Shown: positions 25,309-35,070, counted from the stretch's first letter. The stretch is DNA of 64,000 nucleotides from Thermohalobaculum sp965263335 (GCA_965263335.1 CBDHHE010000001.1:3100001-3164000); one strand, 5' to 3'. Notes: a model not told the origin generated them from the sequence alone. Program-made: numbers and translations.

Positions 25309-26468
25309 GCACCCACCTGCCCGATGCTGGGGGCCGCGATTGTCAGCTCACCGACGCGTGCTCCGTCTGAGGAGAAGATGTGGGCGTTCTCCCAGTGCGG
25401 CCAGACGCCGATCTCGGCTCCCGGCTGCAGCCCGTCCGCCTCGGTCGCGCCCGCGCGGGCGATCACCATCGGCGCACGCTCGGTCCCGTCAAGGCACACA
25501 TGAACGAGCGCCTCGGAGCCAAGGAACTCCAGATGGCGCAAGGTGCCCTTCAAGGGCGCCGCCGCTGCGGGCCCCACCACGATGTTTTCGGCGCGCAGAC
25601 CTATCTCGACCGGTTGATCCGCTGCCGCGAGTTGGCCGATCACGGTGCCATCGGGAAGCTTGATGCAGCCGCCCTGCAGCTGCCCCGGAAGCACGGAAAT
25701 CGTCGGCGTCCCGATAAACCGAGCAACCGCAAGCGTCGCGGGACGGCGATAGATCTCGCGGGCGCTGCCGATCTGGACGAGCCGCCCCTCCAGCATTACG
25801 GCGATCCGGTCGGCCATCGTCATCGCCTCGGTCTGGTCGTGGGTCACATAAACTGTGGTCACGCCCACGCGGCGTTGCAGGTCGACGATCTCGGTCCGGG
25901 TCGCCGCGCGCAGGCTTGCATCGAGGTTGGACAGCGGCTCGTCGAGGAGAAACAGCTGCGGCCGACGGATCAGGGCGCGGGCAAGCGCCACGCGCTGGCG
26001 CTGTCCGCCCGAAAGTTCTTTCGGCTTGCGCTCCAGCAGCCCGCCAAGCGCCACGACGTCGGCCATGCGCTCGGTTTCAGCTCGGATCTCGCGGCGCTTT
26101 TCTGCAACGCCGCGGTCGATTCGGCGCATCAGGGGCAGGCGCTCGCGCCGCGTCAGCTGACGCATCACCAACGGCAGCGCGAGGTTCTCGGCAACCGTCA
26201 TGTGCGGATAGAGGGCATAGGACTGGAACACCATCGCGATGTCGCGGGCCATCGGAGGCAGTCCGTCAACCGGGGCGCCGCCGATGCGGACCGTGCCGTT
26301 GTCCTGGGCCTCGAGCCCAGCGAGGATCCTCAGAAGCGTCGACTTCCCGCAGCCCGACGGGCCGAGCACCGCCAGAAAGCCGCCCTCTTCAAGTGCGAGA
26401 TCGACGCCACGCAACACGGGCGTGGCGTCGAAGTTTTTCGTCAACCCGGCGAGTTCAAGGAACGCCAT
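25305..26468 (-). CDS. ABC importer ATP-binding protein (UgpC/MalK-like)
   Basis: The 387-residue ATPase has Walker A GPSGCGKSTLLR, Q-loop MVFQSYALYPHM, signature LSGGQRQRVALARAL and Walker B LFLLDEPLSNLD, with a switch His in VTHDQTEAM. Residues 245-387 form a MalK-type C-terminal OB-fold regulatory domain. It energises the importer from the cytosol. It lies 30 bases downstream of the binding-protein gene and overlaps the permease gene by 4. Confidence 0.92.
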   Translation of the reverse strand: MAFLELAGLTKNFDATPVLRGVDLALEEGGFLAVLGPSGCGKSTLLRILAGLEAQDNGTVRIGGAPVDGLPPMARDIAMVFQSYALYPHMTVAENLALPLVMRQLTRRERLPLMRRIDRGVAEKRREIRAETERMADVVALGGLLERKPKELSGGQRQRVALARALIRRPQLFLLDEPLSNLDASLRAATRTEIVDLQRRVGVTTVYVTHDQTEAMTMADRIAVMLEGRLVQIGSAREIYRRPATLAVARFIGTPTISVLPGQLQGGCIKLPDGTVIGQLAAADQPVEIGLRAENIVVGPAAAAPLKGTLRHLEFLGSEALVHVCLDGTERAPMVIARAGATEADGLQPGAEIGVWPHWENAHIFSSDGARVGELTIAAPSIGQVGA

Positions 26469-26498
26469 GCCGCAGCTCCTGGCTCCGGGCTGCCCGGG

Positions 26499-27788
26499 TT
26501 ACTGCGGGAGCAGCCGGTTGATCTCGTCGGTCATCGAGGTCAGTGCCTCTTCCGGGGTCAGGCTGTCATCGACGACGCCCTCGAGGTGCTCGCCGATCAC
26601 ATCGTCGATCTTCAGCGTGTTCTCACCCGGATACTGATACCACTCACGCACACGCGAAATCTGATCAACCGCGGTCTTGTGGTTCGGGCGGGTGTCGAAG
26701 TACCCCTTCAGGTACTGCTCGTCCTCGAGCGCCAGCACGTTCACCGGCGTGTAGCCCACCAGCTTGATCACCTGCGTGGTGCCGAACGGACCGGTCGAGA
26801 ACTTCAGCCATTTCCACGCTGCATCGAGAACCGCCGGGTCCTCCTTTGCAGCGGTGGTGATCAGCGCCAGGTTGCCGCCGGTCGGCAGACGCCCGGCCTC
26901 TGCCGCCATCGGATGGAAGGTCGTGCGGAAGTCGAAACGATCGCCAATCGACTGCTCGAAGTTGAAGAGACGCGAAATCGAGTCGATCACAAAGCCCATC
27001 TTGCCCGAGATGAACTGCTGGCGCTGCGCCTGATCGCCGAGCGGCAGCAGACCGCCCTCCTCGGCCATCTTGTCGTATAGGCCGACCGCTTTCTGCCAGG
27101 CCGGGTCATCCGCGAGTGCGACTGTGCGCGCACCGGGCTGCATCATCTCACCGCCATGCGAGAAGAGAACGCCCTGATAGTACCACGCCCCGTACCAGCC
27201 GGCCGAGTAAGGGATGTACATGCCGGCATAGTCGTCGCCGAGGTCGTTGATCTTGCCAGCAAGCTCAATGATGCCGTCCCAGTCGGTCGGCATGTTGTCC
27301 GGGTCACCGCCCACCTGGCGCACGAGGTCGGCGTTGTAGTACGCCACCGACATCGAGACGGCGAAGGGCAGCGCGAATTGTTCGCCATCGACGCGACCCA
27401 GTGTCTGCAGCGACTCGGTCCAACCATTTTCCTCGAAGGTCTCGCCATCCTTCGCCATCAGCTCTCCGATGCCCACGGCAAGATCGCGGTCGACGACGGT
27501 CTTGAGGTGGGACAATCCGAGATAGTCGACATGCGGCATGTCACCCACGGTGGCCTCACGCAGCAGGGCCTGTACGCCTGCGCCATAGTTTGGCAGCGGC
27601 GCGCGGTAGGTTACGGTGATGCCTGGGTTCTGCGCTTCGAACTCGGCCTTCAGGCGCTCGAAGACGCCATCGAAAATCTGCGGTTGCGTGTACTGTACAA
27701 CCAGCTCGACTGGCTCGGCGCGGACGGCGCCGCCGATCGTGGCAGCAGCGATGGCAAGGGCTGCAAGAAGCGATCTCTTGAGGCTCAT
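26499..27788 (-). CDS. ABC importer substrate-binding protein (UgpB-like, family 1)
   Basis: The ATG at 27788 follows AAGGAGA and gives 429 residues with a Sec signal (LLAALAIAAATIGGAVRA). The body is a family 1 extracellular solute-binding protein of the UgpB type: YTQPQIFDGVFERLKAEFEAQ, PFAVSMSVAYYNADL, and a Trp/Tyr-rich pocket (SAGWYGAWYYQG). Together with the phosphodiesterase and the PhnF-type regulator it suggests uptake of a glycerol-phosphate or another phosphoester; the exact ligand cannot be read. Confidence 0.88.
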   Translation of the reverse strand: MSLKRSLLAALAIAAATIGGAVRAEPVELVVQYTQPQIFDGVFERLKAEFEAQNPGITVTYRAPLPNYGAGVQALLREATVGDMPHVDYLGLSHLKTVVDRDLAVGIGELMAKDGETFEENGWTESLQTLGRVDGEQFALPFAVSMSVAYYNADLVRQVGGDPDNMPTDWDGIIELAGKINDLGDDYAGMYIPYSAGWYGAWYYQGVLFSHGGEMMQPGARTVALADDPAWQKAVGLYDKMAEEGGLLPLGDQAQRQQFISGKMGFVIDSISRLFNFEQSIGDRFDFRTTFHPMAAEAGRLPTGGNLALITTAAKEDPAVLDAAWKWLKFSTGPFGTTQVIKLVGYTPVNVLALEDEQYLKGYFDTRPNHKTAVDQISRVREWYQYPGENTLKIDDVIGEHLEGVVDDSLTPEEALTSMTDEINRLLPQ

Positions 27789-27891
27789 CTCTGTCTCCTT
27801 CGGTTTGGCCGATATGGTTCGGCGCACGGGAGAGCGAGCGGTCGCGCGCAGACCGTGATTGACGCATTGCAGAGGCGGAACGCTCACTCGC

Positions 27892-27909
27892 AACTTGTCC
27901 GTACATGTT
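27892..27909. promoter_or_regulatory. Candidate GntR operator upstream of the ABC operon
   Basis: An imperfect inverted repeat, AACTTGT and ACATGTT separated by CCGT (6 of 7 positions symmetric), lies 104 bases upstream of the binding-protein start and 52 bases downstream of the GntR gene's stop. Size and symmetry fit GntR/HutC-type operators. No motif search could be run. Confidence 0.35.
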
Positions 27910-27961
27910 GGGGATCACATAAGAGCGACAACCCACGCTCAATGTTGTGACGTTGCGTCGA

Positions 27962-28699
27962 TCAGGGGTCTTCGGGATCGATCACGAACTGGACCCGGTC
28001 GGCGGACCAGGCAGTGATACCGTAGCAGATCGGCGTGCCTTCCGGATCCGCGTCCACCTTCTTCGTGACCATCACCCAGCGCGTCATGGGTTGTTCCAGA
28101 AGGCGCGCTTCCTCCGGTTCCGGCACGCGCGAGAGAATGTTCGTCGAAAGCCTGCGGTAGGCCGGACATCCCATCGCAGCGTAGACAGACGACATGCTCA
28201 GAAGCTCGTGCCTTGCCAGTTCCATGTCGGGCCAGCGTGCCGCCTCTATGAAGTTCTGGCTGACGGAAATCGGGACATCATTGGCTGTGCTGAGGCTGGT
28301 AATCGCACGCACCTGGCTGCCCGGTGCGATCTCGAGCCCGGTGGCAACCTCCGCACCAGCGGGACGAGTCTCGATATCCAGAATCCGCGAACTGGGTCGG
28401 CGTCCCTCGCGGATCAGGTTGCTGGAATGAGTCACCCTCCGGGACAGACGGTAGTGCAACGCGGTGTCATGAACGAAGGCGCCACGCCCTTGTTCGATCC
28501 GCAACATACCGAGATCCTCGAGCTCGGACAGAGCGTGCCGCACCGTGTGTCGACTGCAGTCGAACCGTGCCATCAGTGCGCTCTCGGCCGGCAGGCGGTC
28601 GCCAGGACTGAGCGTGCCGTCACCAATGTCAGACGCCAGCGTCTGCATCACACGCTCCCAGAGCGTCCCGCGTTCGAACTTCAAATGGCTTGAGCTCAT
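27962..28699 (-). CDS. GntR family regulator with UTRA domain (PhnF-like)
   Basis: From ATG 28699 (GGAAG just upstream), 245 residues. The N-terminal winged helix is typical (GDRLPAESALMARFDCSRH, TVRHALSELEDLGMLRIEQGRGAFV). Residues 85-245 are a UTRA effector domain of PhnF type (NLIREGRRPSSRIL, PISVSQNFIEA, GITAWSADRVQFVID). PhnF-type proteins usually repress phosphonate or phosphoester uptake genes. It precedes the importer on the same strand, so it likely controls it. Confidence 0.88.
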   Translation of the reverse strand: MSSSHLKFERGTLWERVMQTLASDIGDGTLSPGDRLPAESALMARFDCSRHTVRHALSELEDLGMLRIEQGRGAFVHDTALHYRLSRRVTHSSNLIREGRRPSSRILDIETRPAGAEVATGLEIAPGSQVRAITSLSTANDVPISVSQNFIEAARWPDMELARHELLSMSSVYAAMGCPAYRRLSTNILSRVPEPEEARLLEQPMTRWVMVTKKVDADPEGTPICYGITAWSADRVQFVIDPEDP

Positions 28700-29196
28700 G
28701 TCTTCCAATTTACGAGGTGAATGGCACAACGCAGAAGACTGCGTTTGGGCCGCCAGTCTGGTTTCCTTACGTTCTGCGTCGACCGGCACCGCAACCTCGC
28801 TTGCCCGCACGGCGCCCGTCGACAACCTAACGCCAATTCGCGCCACGCACCATGACAGGGCTGAGCAGGATCATATGCGGCCATCGGGCGCAGCGCAGTG
28901 CCTGTCGGGTCTGAGCCCACTCCGACCCGTCATTGAGCTTGGAATGACTTCGATGATCGTCTTCGGTGTGATGTGCATCTCGGGACTGGCGCGCCTCTCC
29001 TCCATCACACAAATGGATTGCCGGGCCCGCCGATGGTCGGCGCGATGCTCATCGAAATCCGTTGCTCTCGACGAAATCTTCTGTACGGCGGCGGGCAAGA
29101 TCGAGAAACTGCTCATGCGGGATCGTTCATGGTCCATCTGACCCGCCAGCGGGGCCGGGCATCAACCAGCTGAACACACGTTTGAGGAACGCCATC
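28700..29196. other. Intergenic region
   Basis: About 500 bases between divergent genes for a GntR regulator and a sulfotransferase-like protein. Short frames on both strands show no domain. It should hold both promoters; I could not assign clear -35/-10 boxes. Confidence 0.5.
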
Positions 29197-29817
29197 ATGG
29201 GACTCTCGGTCATAGGCGCGGGATTTGGCCGAACGGGCACGGAATCGCTGAAGAAGGCCCTGGAAATCCTCGGCTTCGGCCCCTGCTACCACATGTTCGA
29301 GGTGCTGCCGTATCAGGACCGCGTGGACATGTGGGCCGGCATTGCCCAAGGGGACCGGCCCGACTGGGACCGCGCGTTCGAGGGGTACAATTCCACCGTG
29401 GATTGGCCTGGGGCGCACTACTGGCGAGAGCTGGCCGACCACCACCCGGACGCGAAAATCATCCTCTCAGTTCGAGACCCGGCAAGCTGGTTCAAGAGCT
29501 TCTCGCAGACGATCCTGCCCGTCATGCGCCATAGCAGAGAGCCAAGCGCGCTGCGGACCCATATGTTCATCCCGCTGGTGTTCGAAGGAAACATCGACGA
29601 CGACGATCACATCATCGATGTCTATGAGCGCCACAATCGGTCTGTCCTCGACGCAGCTCCAAAAGACCGCCTGCTTGTCTATGAACTGGGCAGCGGGTGG
29701 GAGCCGCTCTGCGGGTTTCTGAACGTGACCGTGCCGGAGCTTCCCTTTCCACGCGGCAACAGCTCCGAACAGTTTCCGGACAACCTTGCCCGAGCGAAGG
29801 CCGGCAACCCCGTCTAG
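29197..29817 (+). CDS. Sulfotransferase family protein
   Basis: A 206-residue protein with the PAPS-binding 5'-phosphosulfate loop GFGRTGTESLKKAL at residues 9-22 and the 3'-phosphate element ILSVRDPASWFKS near 90. It matches the small bacterial sulfotransferase family common in Roseobacters, which may modify lipids or surface glycans. The ATG at 29197 was chosen because GAGG precedes it and the P-loop-like motif follows at once. It stands alone on the plus strand. Confidence 0.82.
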   Translation: MGLSVIGAGFGRTGTESLKKALEILGFGPCYHMFEVLPYQDRVDMWAGIAQGDRPDWDRAFEGYNSTVDWPGAHYWRELADHHPDAKIILSVRDPASWFKSFSQTILPVMRHSREPSALRTHMFIPLVFEGNIDDDDHIIDVYERHNRSVLDAAPKDRLLVYELGSGWEPLCGFLNVTVPELPFPRGNSSEQFPDNLARAKAGNPV

Positions 29818-29910
29818 ACGCTCAAAAGCACCAACCCGGGCACAGGGTCTGAACCTGAGGCCCGATTGCCGGCAAACCGCGTGACCCCTTCGGCCATCGC
29901 TCATCCCACC

Positions 29911-30780
29911 CTACGGGAAGCCGTATAGTCGTGCAGGATTGGCAACGAGAATGCGGTTCCAGTCATCCGGATTTTCGAACCAGGCATTGACGCGCGCCAA
30001 CATGTCAGCCGGATCGATGTCTCGGTAGGGCTTCCGCGCCGGATCGGCCTCGGGCACGCTCTTGTGTTCTGGGGGGTGTGGCCAATCTGATCCCCAAACC
30101 ACATTGTCCGGGTTCTCCTGAAACAGATCTCTCGCCAGGCTAGCGATCTGGTCACTTGCGTGAGGATGGTCCAAGCGATAGGCGCCCGAGATCTTTATCC
30201 AACCGCGCCCGCTGGACAAAAGATTTCGGACCACCCTTTCGCCGGCCCCCCCGCGGTCCACAACTGGCAACAATCCGAAATGGTCAATCACAAGCGGCAC
30301 TGCGAGATCTTGAAGGCTCTCGGAGATCGAGGAAATCACGTCATGAGAAGCGAAGAGCTGCATATGCCAGCCGTTTCGCGCACATTTGTCAGCGGCGAGG
30401 TGCAGCTGCCGATGCGCTTCCTCGGGATCTCTGACCCCGAGAGTGTCCAGATTCACACGTACCCCCCGGATGCCGGCTGCATGCATCTCGTCGAGCACTT
30501 CATTGCTGGTGGCCGCATCCACTTGGCAAACACCACGCGCCTGATCGCCAAGCGCGGAAATGCCGTCAAGCAAGCAAGAATTGTCTGACCCAAAGACGCT
30601 GATCTGAACAACCACGACCCTCCTCAGGCCGACCCGGTCCATCATCCGGCGCATGTCGATAGGCGACACAGGTTCCGGTGTGTAGGACCTCGGAGAGACC
30701 ATCGGGTACTGTGATGTATCTCCGACAAGGTGTGTGTGGCAGTCGGTAGCGAATTCCGGGGGAAACCTGCTGTCTGTCAT
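29911..30780 (-). CDS. Amidohydrolase family 2 (TIM-barrel, PDC-lactonase-like)
   Basis: 289 residues. The barrel metal motif DCHTHLVGD lies at residues 13-21, a core VIDHFGLLPVVD at about 165 and the terminal WGSDWPHPPEHKS near 230, which supplies the catalytic Asp. These match amidohydrolase_2 enzymes such as 2-pyrone-4,6-dicarboxylate lactonase. The substrate is unknown. Cytosolic; no operon partner is evident. Confidence 0.85.
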   Translation of the reverse strand: MTDSRFPPEFATDCHTHLVGDTSQYPMVSPRSYTPEPVSPIDMRRMMDRVGLRRVVVVQISVFGSDNSCLLDGISALGDQARGVCQVDAATSNEVLDEMHAAGIRGVRVNLDTLGVRDPEEAHRQLHLAADKCARNGWHMQLFASHDVISSISESLQDLAVPLVIDHFGLLPVVDRGGAGERVVRNLLSSGRGWIKISGAYRLDHPHASDQIASLARDLFQENPDNVVWGSDWPHPPEHKSVPEADPARKPYRDIDPADMLARVNAWFENPDDWNRILVANPARLYGFP

Positions 30781-31213
30781 TCGGGACCTGTCGCGAGATC
30801 AGCCAATCTTCGTTCGAGAGAAGCATAAGCCGCATGCGCCCGGTTCGGATACTCCTTCAGCCGGCGGAATGTGATTGCCGAGTGAAGACAGGCTCGGCTC
30901 GAATTCGGGGTGCCTCGGACAGGTCGGGTTGAGACGCGCAGCTGCGACCGCGCTCTCAAGCGGCAGCGTTCTGCCGTCTACATGGCTTTGACAGTTCACC
31001 CTCCGGGTTCCGCTCTAGAGCGCACGTGCCATTTGACCGGAACGGCCAGACACGGGCGAAAGTCGAGCCCCGGCAGCGAGCGGCGACATGCGTGCAGCGC
31101 CTTCGGAGCTCGGGGAACATGGCGCGGGACCCATCCTGTCGCACAGTAGATTTCTGGCGCGGACTTTGGTTTGGGTCCGGCGTCAACGCCCGCTGATGCC
31201 GGACCGATGTTGC
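30781..31213. other. Intergenic region
   Basis: About 430 bases between two minus-strand genes. Frames here are short and compositionally random. I see no repeat or RNA gene. Confidence 0.45.
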
Positions 31214-32086
31214 TCAGCCTCCGCTCACTGCGACAGGCAGATCCCCGGCCGACCCCCACTCGGACCAAGAGCGGTGGTAGGTGCGCACGCGCGGATACCC
31301 CAGGAGACGGAGCGCGAAGTAGCTGTGCGAAGATGCAAGCCCGTTCTCGCAATGCACGACAATGTTGTCATCCGGCGAGATGCCGAGAGAGGCGAAATGC
31401 GCAGACAACGCCTCGGCGGACTTCAGCGTCTGATCCTCGTTGAGGTTGGCCTTCCACGGGATGTTCACTGCCCAGGGAATGTGGCCCTTCTGGAAGGCGT
31501 CAGCTGTACGGACATCGATCACCACCGTCTCGGCGTCTTTCTCGCGCTCCAGAATCCACTCGGCACTCGCAAAGCGCCTCGGTGACAATGCTGCGGAGAA
31601 CGTGCGCTCGGGGGCAGGCCCATCCCCGCCGGTATTGGTCTCGAGCCCGGCGCGGGTCCATGCTTGGATCCCCCCGTTGAGCAGACTGACATTGCGGTGA
31701 CCGAAGTACTCGAGCAGCCAGAACATCCGTGCTGCGTGAAAACCGCCCTTGTCGTCATAGAGCACGACCTGGCTCCGGGCAGAGACGCCAAGGCGGCCCA
31801 GAAGCCCGGCGATTTCATCGGTCGACTTCAGAGCACCGCCGATAGGGGCAACCGGGTCCGCGACCGCATCCGGCGCGAGATGGACAGCACCTGGCAAATG
31901 GCCACTCATGAAATCTTCTCTCGGCCGCACATCGATGAGCACGACCTCATCTGTTTCCAAAATCGAGGACAGCTTCTCGACATTCATGAGCAGGCCTCTG
32001 TTCGCGTAGCCATCAGAGAGGGCTGGGGACATCGACAGACCCATCGCAGCGGCGACCGTCATGGTCACGATGATGTATTTCAACAT
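31214..32086 (-). CDS. Exported two-domain rhodanese (thiosulfate sulfurtransferase)
   Basis: A 290-residue protein with a Sec signal (ATVTM..AAAMGLSMSPALS, cleavage near residue 25) and two rhodanese domains. The N-terminal domain (VVLIDVRPREDFMSGHLPGA) ends in YDDKGG with no catalytic Cys, as in TST enzymes. The C-terminal domain carries the active Cys in VVHCENGLASSHS. It would move sulfane sulfur in the periplasm. It lies 17 bases downstream of a peroxiredoxin gene on the same strand. Confidence 0.88.
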   Translation of the reverse strand: MLKYIIVTMTVAAAMGLSMSPALSDGYANRGLLMNVEKLSSILETDEVVLIDVRPREDFMSGHLPGAVHLAPDAVADPVAPIGGALKSTDEIAGLLGRLGVSARSQVVLYDDKGGFHAARMFWLLEYFGHRNVSLLNGGIQAWTRAGLETNTGGDGPAPERTFSAALSPRRFASAEWILEREKDAETVVIDVRTADAFQKGHIPWAVNIPWKANLNEDQTLKSAEALSAHFASLGISPDDNIVVHCENGLASSHSYFALRLLGYPRVRTYHRSWSEWGSAGDLPVAVSGG

Positions 32087-32103
32087 GGCAGCTTTCTCTC
32101 AAA

Positions 32104-32769
32104 TCAGTTTGCTTGGTCGGGTTGTGCGACAATGCGCAGATAGGGTTTGGGTGCTTGCCAGCCGTTCGGAAAGAGTTGTGCGGCAGCGTCATCGGAGAGC
32201 GACGGCAGGAGGATCACATCGTCCCCATTGCGCCAATCGGCAGGGGTTGCCACTTGATGGCGCGAGGTCAGTTGCAGCGAGTCGATCGCGCGCAGAATTT
32301 CGCCAAAGTCGCGGCCCGTGCTCATCGGATATGTGATCGTCAGCTTGATCCGCTTGTCGGGACCGATCACGAACACGCAGCGGACCGTCTGGTTGTCCGC
32401 CGCCGTGCGAAACCCCGCGCCGTTCGCCGTTGCGGCCAGCATCCCATAGAGCTTCGCAACCCTCAGGTCCGCATCGGCGATCAGCGGATAGTTCAACCTG
32501 GCGCCTTGGGTTTCCTCGATGTCCGACACCCATTCTGCATGTCGATCGAGCCCGTCTGCGCTGAGACCGATGATTTTCACGCCACGCCGTTCAAACTCGG
32601 GCTTCAACTTCGCAACCGCACCGAGTTCCGTCGTGCACACGGGGGTGAAATTCTTGGGGTGCGAAAACAGGACCGACCAATCCTCGCCGATCCACTCGTG
32701 AAACCTGATCCTGCCAATTGTCGTCTCGGCACTAAAATCGGGGGCAATATCTCCGATCGTCTTCAGCAT
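32104..32769 (-). CDS. 1-Cys peroxiredoxin (Prx6/AhpC-like)
   Basis: 221 residues with the peroxidatic Cys in FTPVCTTELG and the supporting Arg region (TVRCVFVIGPDKRI). The long C-terminal extension (ATPADWRNGDDVILLPSLSDD) is typical of Prx6-type enzymes, which reduce H2O2 and organic peroxides. It is cytosolic and followed 17 bases on by an exported rhodanese, pointing to redox/sulfur stress handling. Confidence 0.93.
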   Translation of the reverse strand: MLKTIGDIAPDFSAETTIGRIRFHEWIGEDWSVLFSHPKNFTPVCTTELGAVAKLKPEFERRGVKIIGLSADGLDRHAEWVSDIEETQGARLNYPLIADADLRVAKLYGMLAATANGAGFRTAADNQTVRCVFVIGPDKRIKLTITYPMSTGRDFGEILRAIDSLQLTSRHQVATPADWRNGDDVILLPSLSDDAAAQLFPNGWQAPKPYLRIVAQPDQAN

Positions 32770-33092
32770 AACCTTCTCCTCTCTTCAAATCGCCGCAGTG
32801 CAGCGGCGTTAGAGAGCTTTCGCGCCGGATCAGGTGTCGTTCCTGACGAAAACCTTCCAGAAATGTGAGGGCTCGGACATTGCGTCGGCGCGCGCGATCT
32901 GATGAGCGGAATTGAAACCCTTGCCTGATTGGAGCCAAACTCCTGAAACAGCGCACCATTCTTCGCGCGTCGCACCGGATATCCGCCGGCTCGAACACGG
33001 CAGTTAAGGAGCGCGCATGTGAGACGGCCCGCCACGGGAGCGGCGATCATCTCACATCAACGTGATCCGAACGGACGCGGAGAAACGGACGC
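32770..33092. other. Intergenic region
   Basis: About 320 bases between the peroxiredoxin start and the end of the winged-helix regulator gene. It should include the promoter of the peroxiredoxin-rhodanese pair. No clear operator was identified. Confidence 0.45.
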
Positions 33093-34304
33093 TCAGCTCA
33101 CGGTCAATGCGCGCAGTAGCCGCTTGAACTTCCGCGTTTCATGGAGCCGGTTGAGCGCCGGGTCGGACTGAAGCCAATCGCGATGGCGAAACCCGTGTTC
33201 AACCAGTCTCTCGAGGCGGTCGAGGGCAGTCTGTGTCTCACCGATCGCAGCATACGCAGCGACCCCATAGTAGAGCTCCGCATCGCTGCGTTCCTCACAG
33301 CGCTTCATCGTGCCATACGCCTCCTCGCGCTCGCCTTTGAGTGCCAGCAGCAAGCTCTGCGCGCACCCCACGCGTTCATCGTCCGCACCCATCGACAGTC
33401 GAAGGCGAACCCGCCCCAAGCCTGCGCTCGCAGCCGCACTCGCCCGATCCGATCGTCCGAGCGAGAGCCACGTGGAAGCTGCCAAGATCAGCGGGCGATA
33501 GTCATCGAGTTTGAGCGATGACGCACATTCTGCGATGCGCGCCGCATCCTCTCGGGCGCCAAAGGCAAAGAGCGAACGCGCATACTGATAGTGGGCGTGA
33601 AAGTCCCGGCTGTCGCAGACGATCGCCCTGTCAAAGGCCGCACGTGCCTCCGGTTCACGTCGCAGAGCAGTCAGCACCACACCGCGTGACATGTGGGAGC
33701 TCGCAAGTTCAGGACACTGAGCGACAGCAGAATCCGCAAGGCGCAGCGCTGCGAAAAGGTCTTCGCCATCGTCGCCCTGATAGAGATAGCGCATCGCCGA
33801 CAGTGCGGCATATTCTGAAAGCGCGGGCACGAAGTGTGTGGCGCGTGCCGCTGCCTCGCGACAGAGTTCAACTGCCTCGCCGAGTGCGTTCTCACCATGG
33901 CGCTCGCAGAGTATCCGCGCCTCTGCAACCGCCAGATATGCAGAGAGGTCGTATCCGCGTGTGTTTTCAAAACTGTCGGCCGGCGTGCGGCTGCCAACCG
34001 GTTTGGCACGCTGACGCAGTCGATAGCCGGCGCCGTACACTGTCTGAATGATCTCGCGTGCCCCGCCGTCACCCAAGGCGCGGCGAAGTTCGGCGACCGA
34101 ATGGGTCAGGACTTCCTCGCCAATGTCCGTGTCGGGCCAAACCAGATCGAGCAGGTCCGCCCGGCTCACGACCTGACCATCCGCCTCGACAAGAGCGAGC
34201 ATCACGTCTGCCGCCTTGGGGGTCAGACTTCGGCTTGTCAGCCCATCTGTGAGCGTGCGTGCAGCGGGTTCAAACCGCCAGCGACCGATCTCGAATGTGC
34301 GCAT
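33093..34304 (-). CDS. CadC-like winged-helix regulator with TPR-type C-terminal domain
   Basis: 403 residues. Residues 1-100 are an OmpR/CadC-type DNA-binding domain (SLTPKAADVMLALVEADG, WPDTDIGEEVLTHSVAELRRAL, IIQTVYGAGYRL). From about residue 120 on there are TPR-like helices (ALSEYAALSAMRYLYQG, ASSHMSRGVVLTALRREPEA, HAHYQYARSLFAFGA). No membrane helix is present, unlike classical CadC. Target genes are not known; the adjacent peroxiredoxin-rhodanese pair on the same strand is the obvious candidate. Confidence 0.83.
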   Translation of the reverse strand: MRTFEIGRWRFEPAARTLTDGLTSRSLTPKAADVMLALVEADGQVVSRADLLDLVWPDTDIGEEVLTHSVAELRRALGDGGAREIIQTVYGAGYRLRQRAKPVGSRTPADSFENTRGYDLSAYLAVAEARILCERHGENALGEAVELCREAAARATHFVPALSEYAALSAMRYLYQGDDGEDLFAALRLADSAVAQCPELASSHMSRGVVLTALRREPEARAAFDRAIVCDSRDFHAHYQYARSLFAFGAREDAARIAECASSLKLDDYRPLILAASTWLSLGRSDRASAAASAGLGRVRLRLSMGADDERVGCAQSLLLALKGEREEAYGTMKRCEERSDAELYYGVAAYAAIGETQTALDRLERLVEHGFRHRDWLQSDPALNRLHETRKFKRLLRALTVS

Positions 34305-34465
34305 CTCTTTTCCAATGCACGTGTCTCCATCAATGCGGGGGCGATATGCGAAAAGATTGGTTCCTGGCGTCTATCGCAGTCAGACTCCCAAAAGTCCCGA
34401 AATCAGTACGATTGTCCGGCCAACGCGCAAGTGAAGAGCCCCCACTGGTTGGTCCAAGGAAACTG

Positions 34466-35070
34466 TTACTGCATGACTGGCCTTTGGTCCATCGAGACCA
34501 TGGCTTCAGAAGCTGGCGGGCGGTAGCCAAGGGCGCTGTGCGGTCGCTTGGTGTCGTGGTGGCGCCTCCATTCTTCGATGATGATCTGAGCTTCACGGAG
34601 CGTGACGATCTCGTCATGGATTGTGCTGCGGGCAGGGGCCTTCCAAGCCTTGTTGTCATTCCACATTTCAGGTTTGGTCATCCGATGGATGGGGTAGTCC
34701 TGAACCCTGCCGGCGGTGATCTGGGAGAGACCGAGTTTCCCGAAGAAGGGGAGGAGGTGCAGCCTGATCCTGGCCTTGTGGCCCTCCACCCATTTCGGCG
34801 ATCGCTCGCCATCGGTGATCACCTTGTATTCACGCGCAAACTGCCTTGCGGCGTCAGCAAAGGATCTCTCGTTGAGCAGCTCGCCCCGCGGTGCTTGCCG
34901 CGCAGCTCGAGATACCAGTCCTCGGCAAATTCCGTGGCCTGGGAGAGGCTCTCGGTCTTGGTGGTGGTGCGATGGTTCTTGCCATTCAGGAAAGCCGCGC
35001 ACTGCCATTTCGGGGAGCCGGTGCGCTTGTAGACATGGACCTTGCCGCCCAGAATCGAGTGCTTGGACAT
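34466..35070 (-). pseudogene. Frameshifted integrase fused to IS3-type transposase tail
   Basis: From 35070 the frame reads MSKHSILGGKVHVYKRTGSP, a tyrosine-integrase N-terminus, up to about 34892. There one base seems to be missing, and the sequence continues in another frame as LLNERSFADAARQFAREYK through LLPFFGKLGLSQIT, still integrase core-binding domain. At STIHDEIVTLR it switches to EAQIIIEEWRRHHDTKRP and HSALGYRPPA, the C-terminal end of IS3-family transposase OrfB. The catalytic integrase domain is lost. The gene lies beside tRNA-fMet, a plausible former attachment site. Confidence 0.8.

Noticed and set aside
25380..27080. 566-codon plus-strand open frame
   Set aside because: Lies opposite the ABC ATPase and binding-protein genes, whose motifs are intact; no family pattern in the antisense product.
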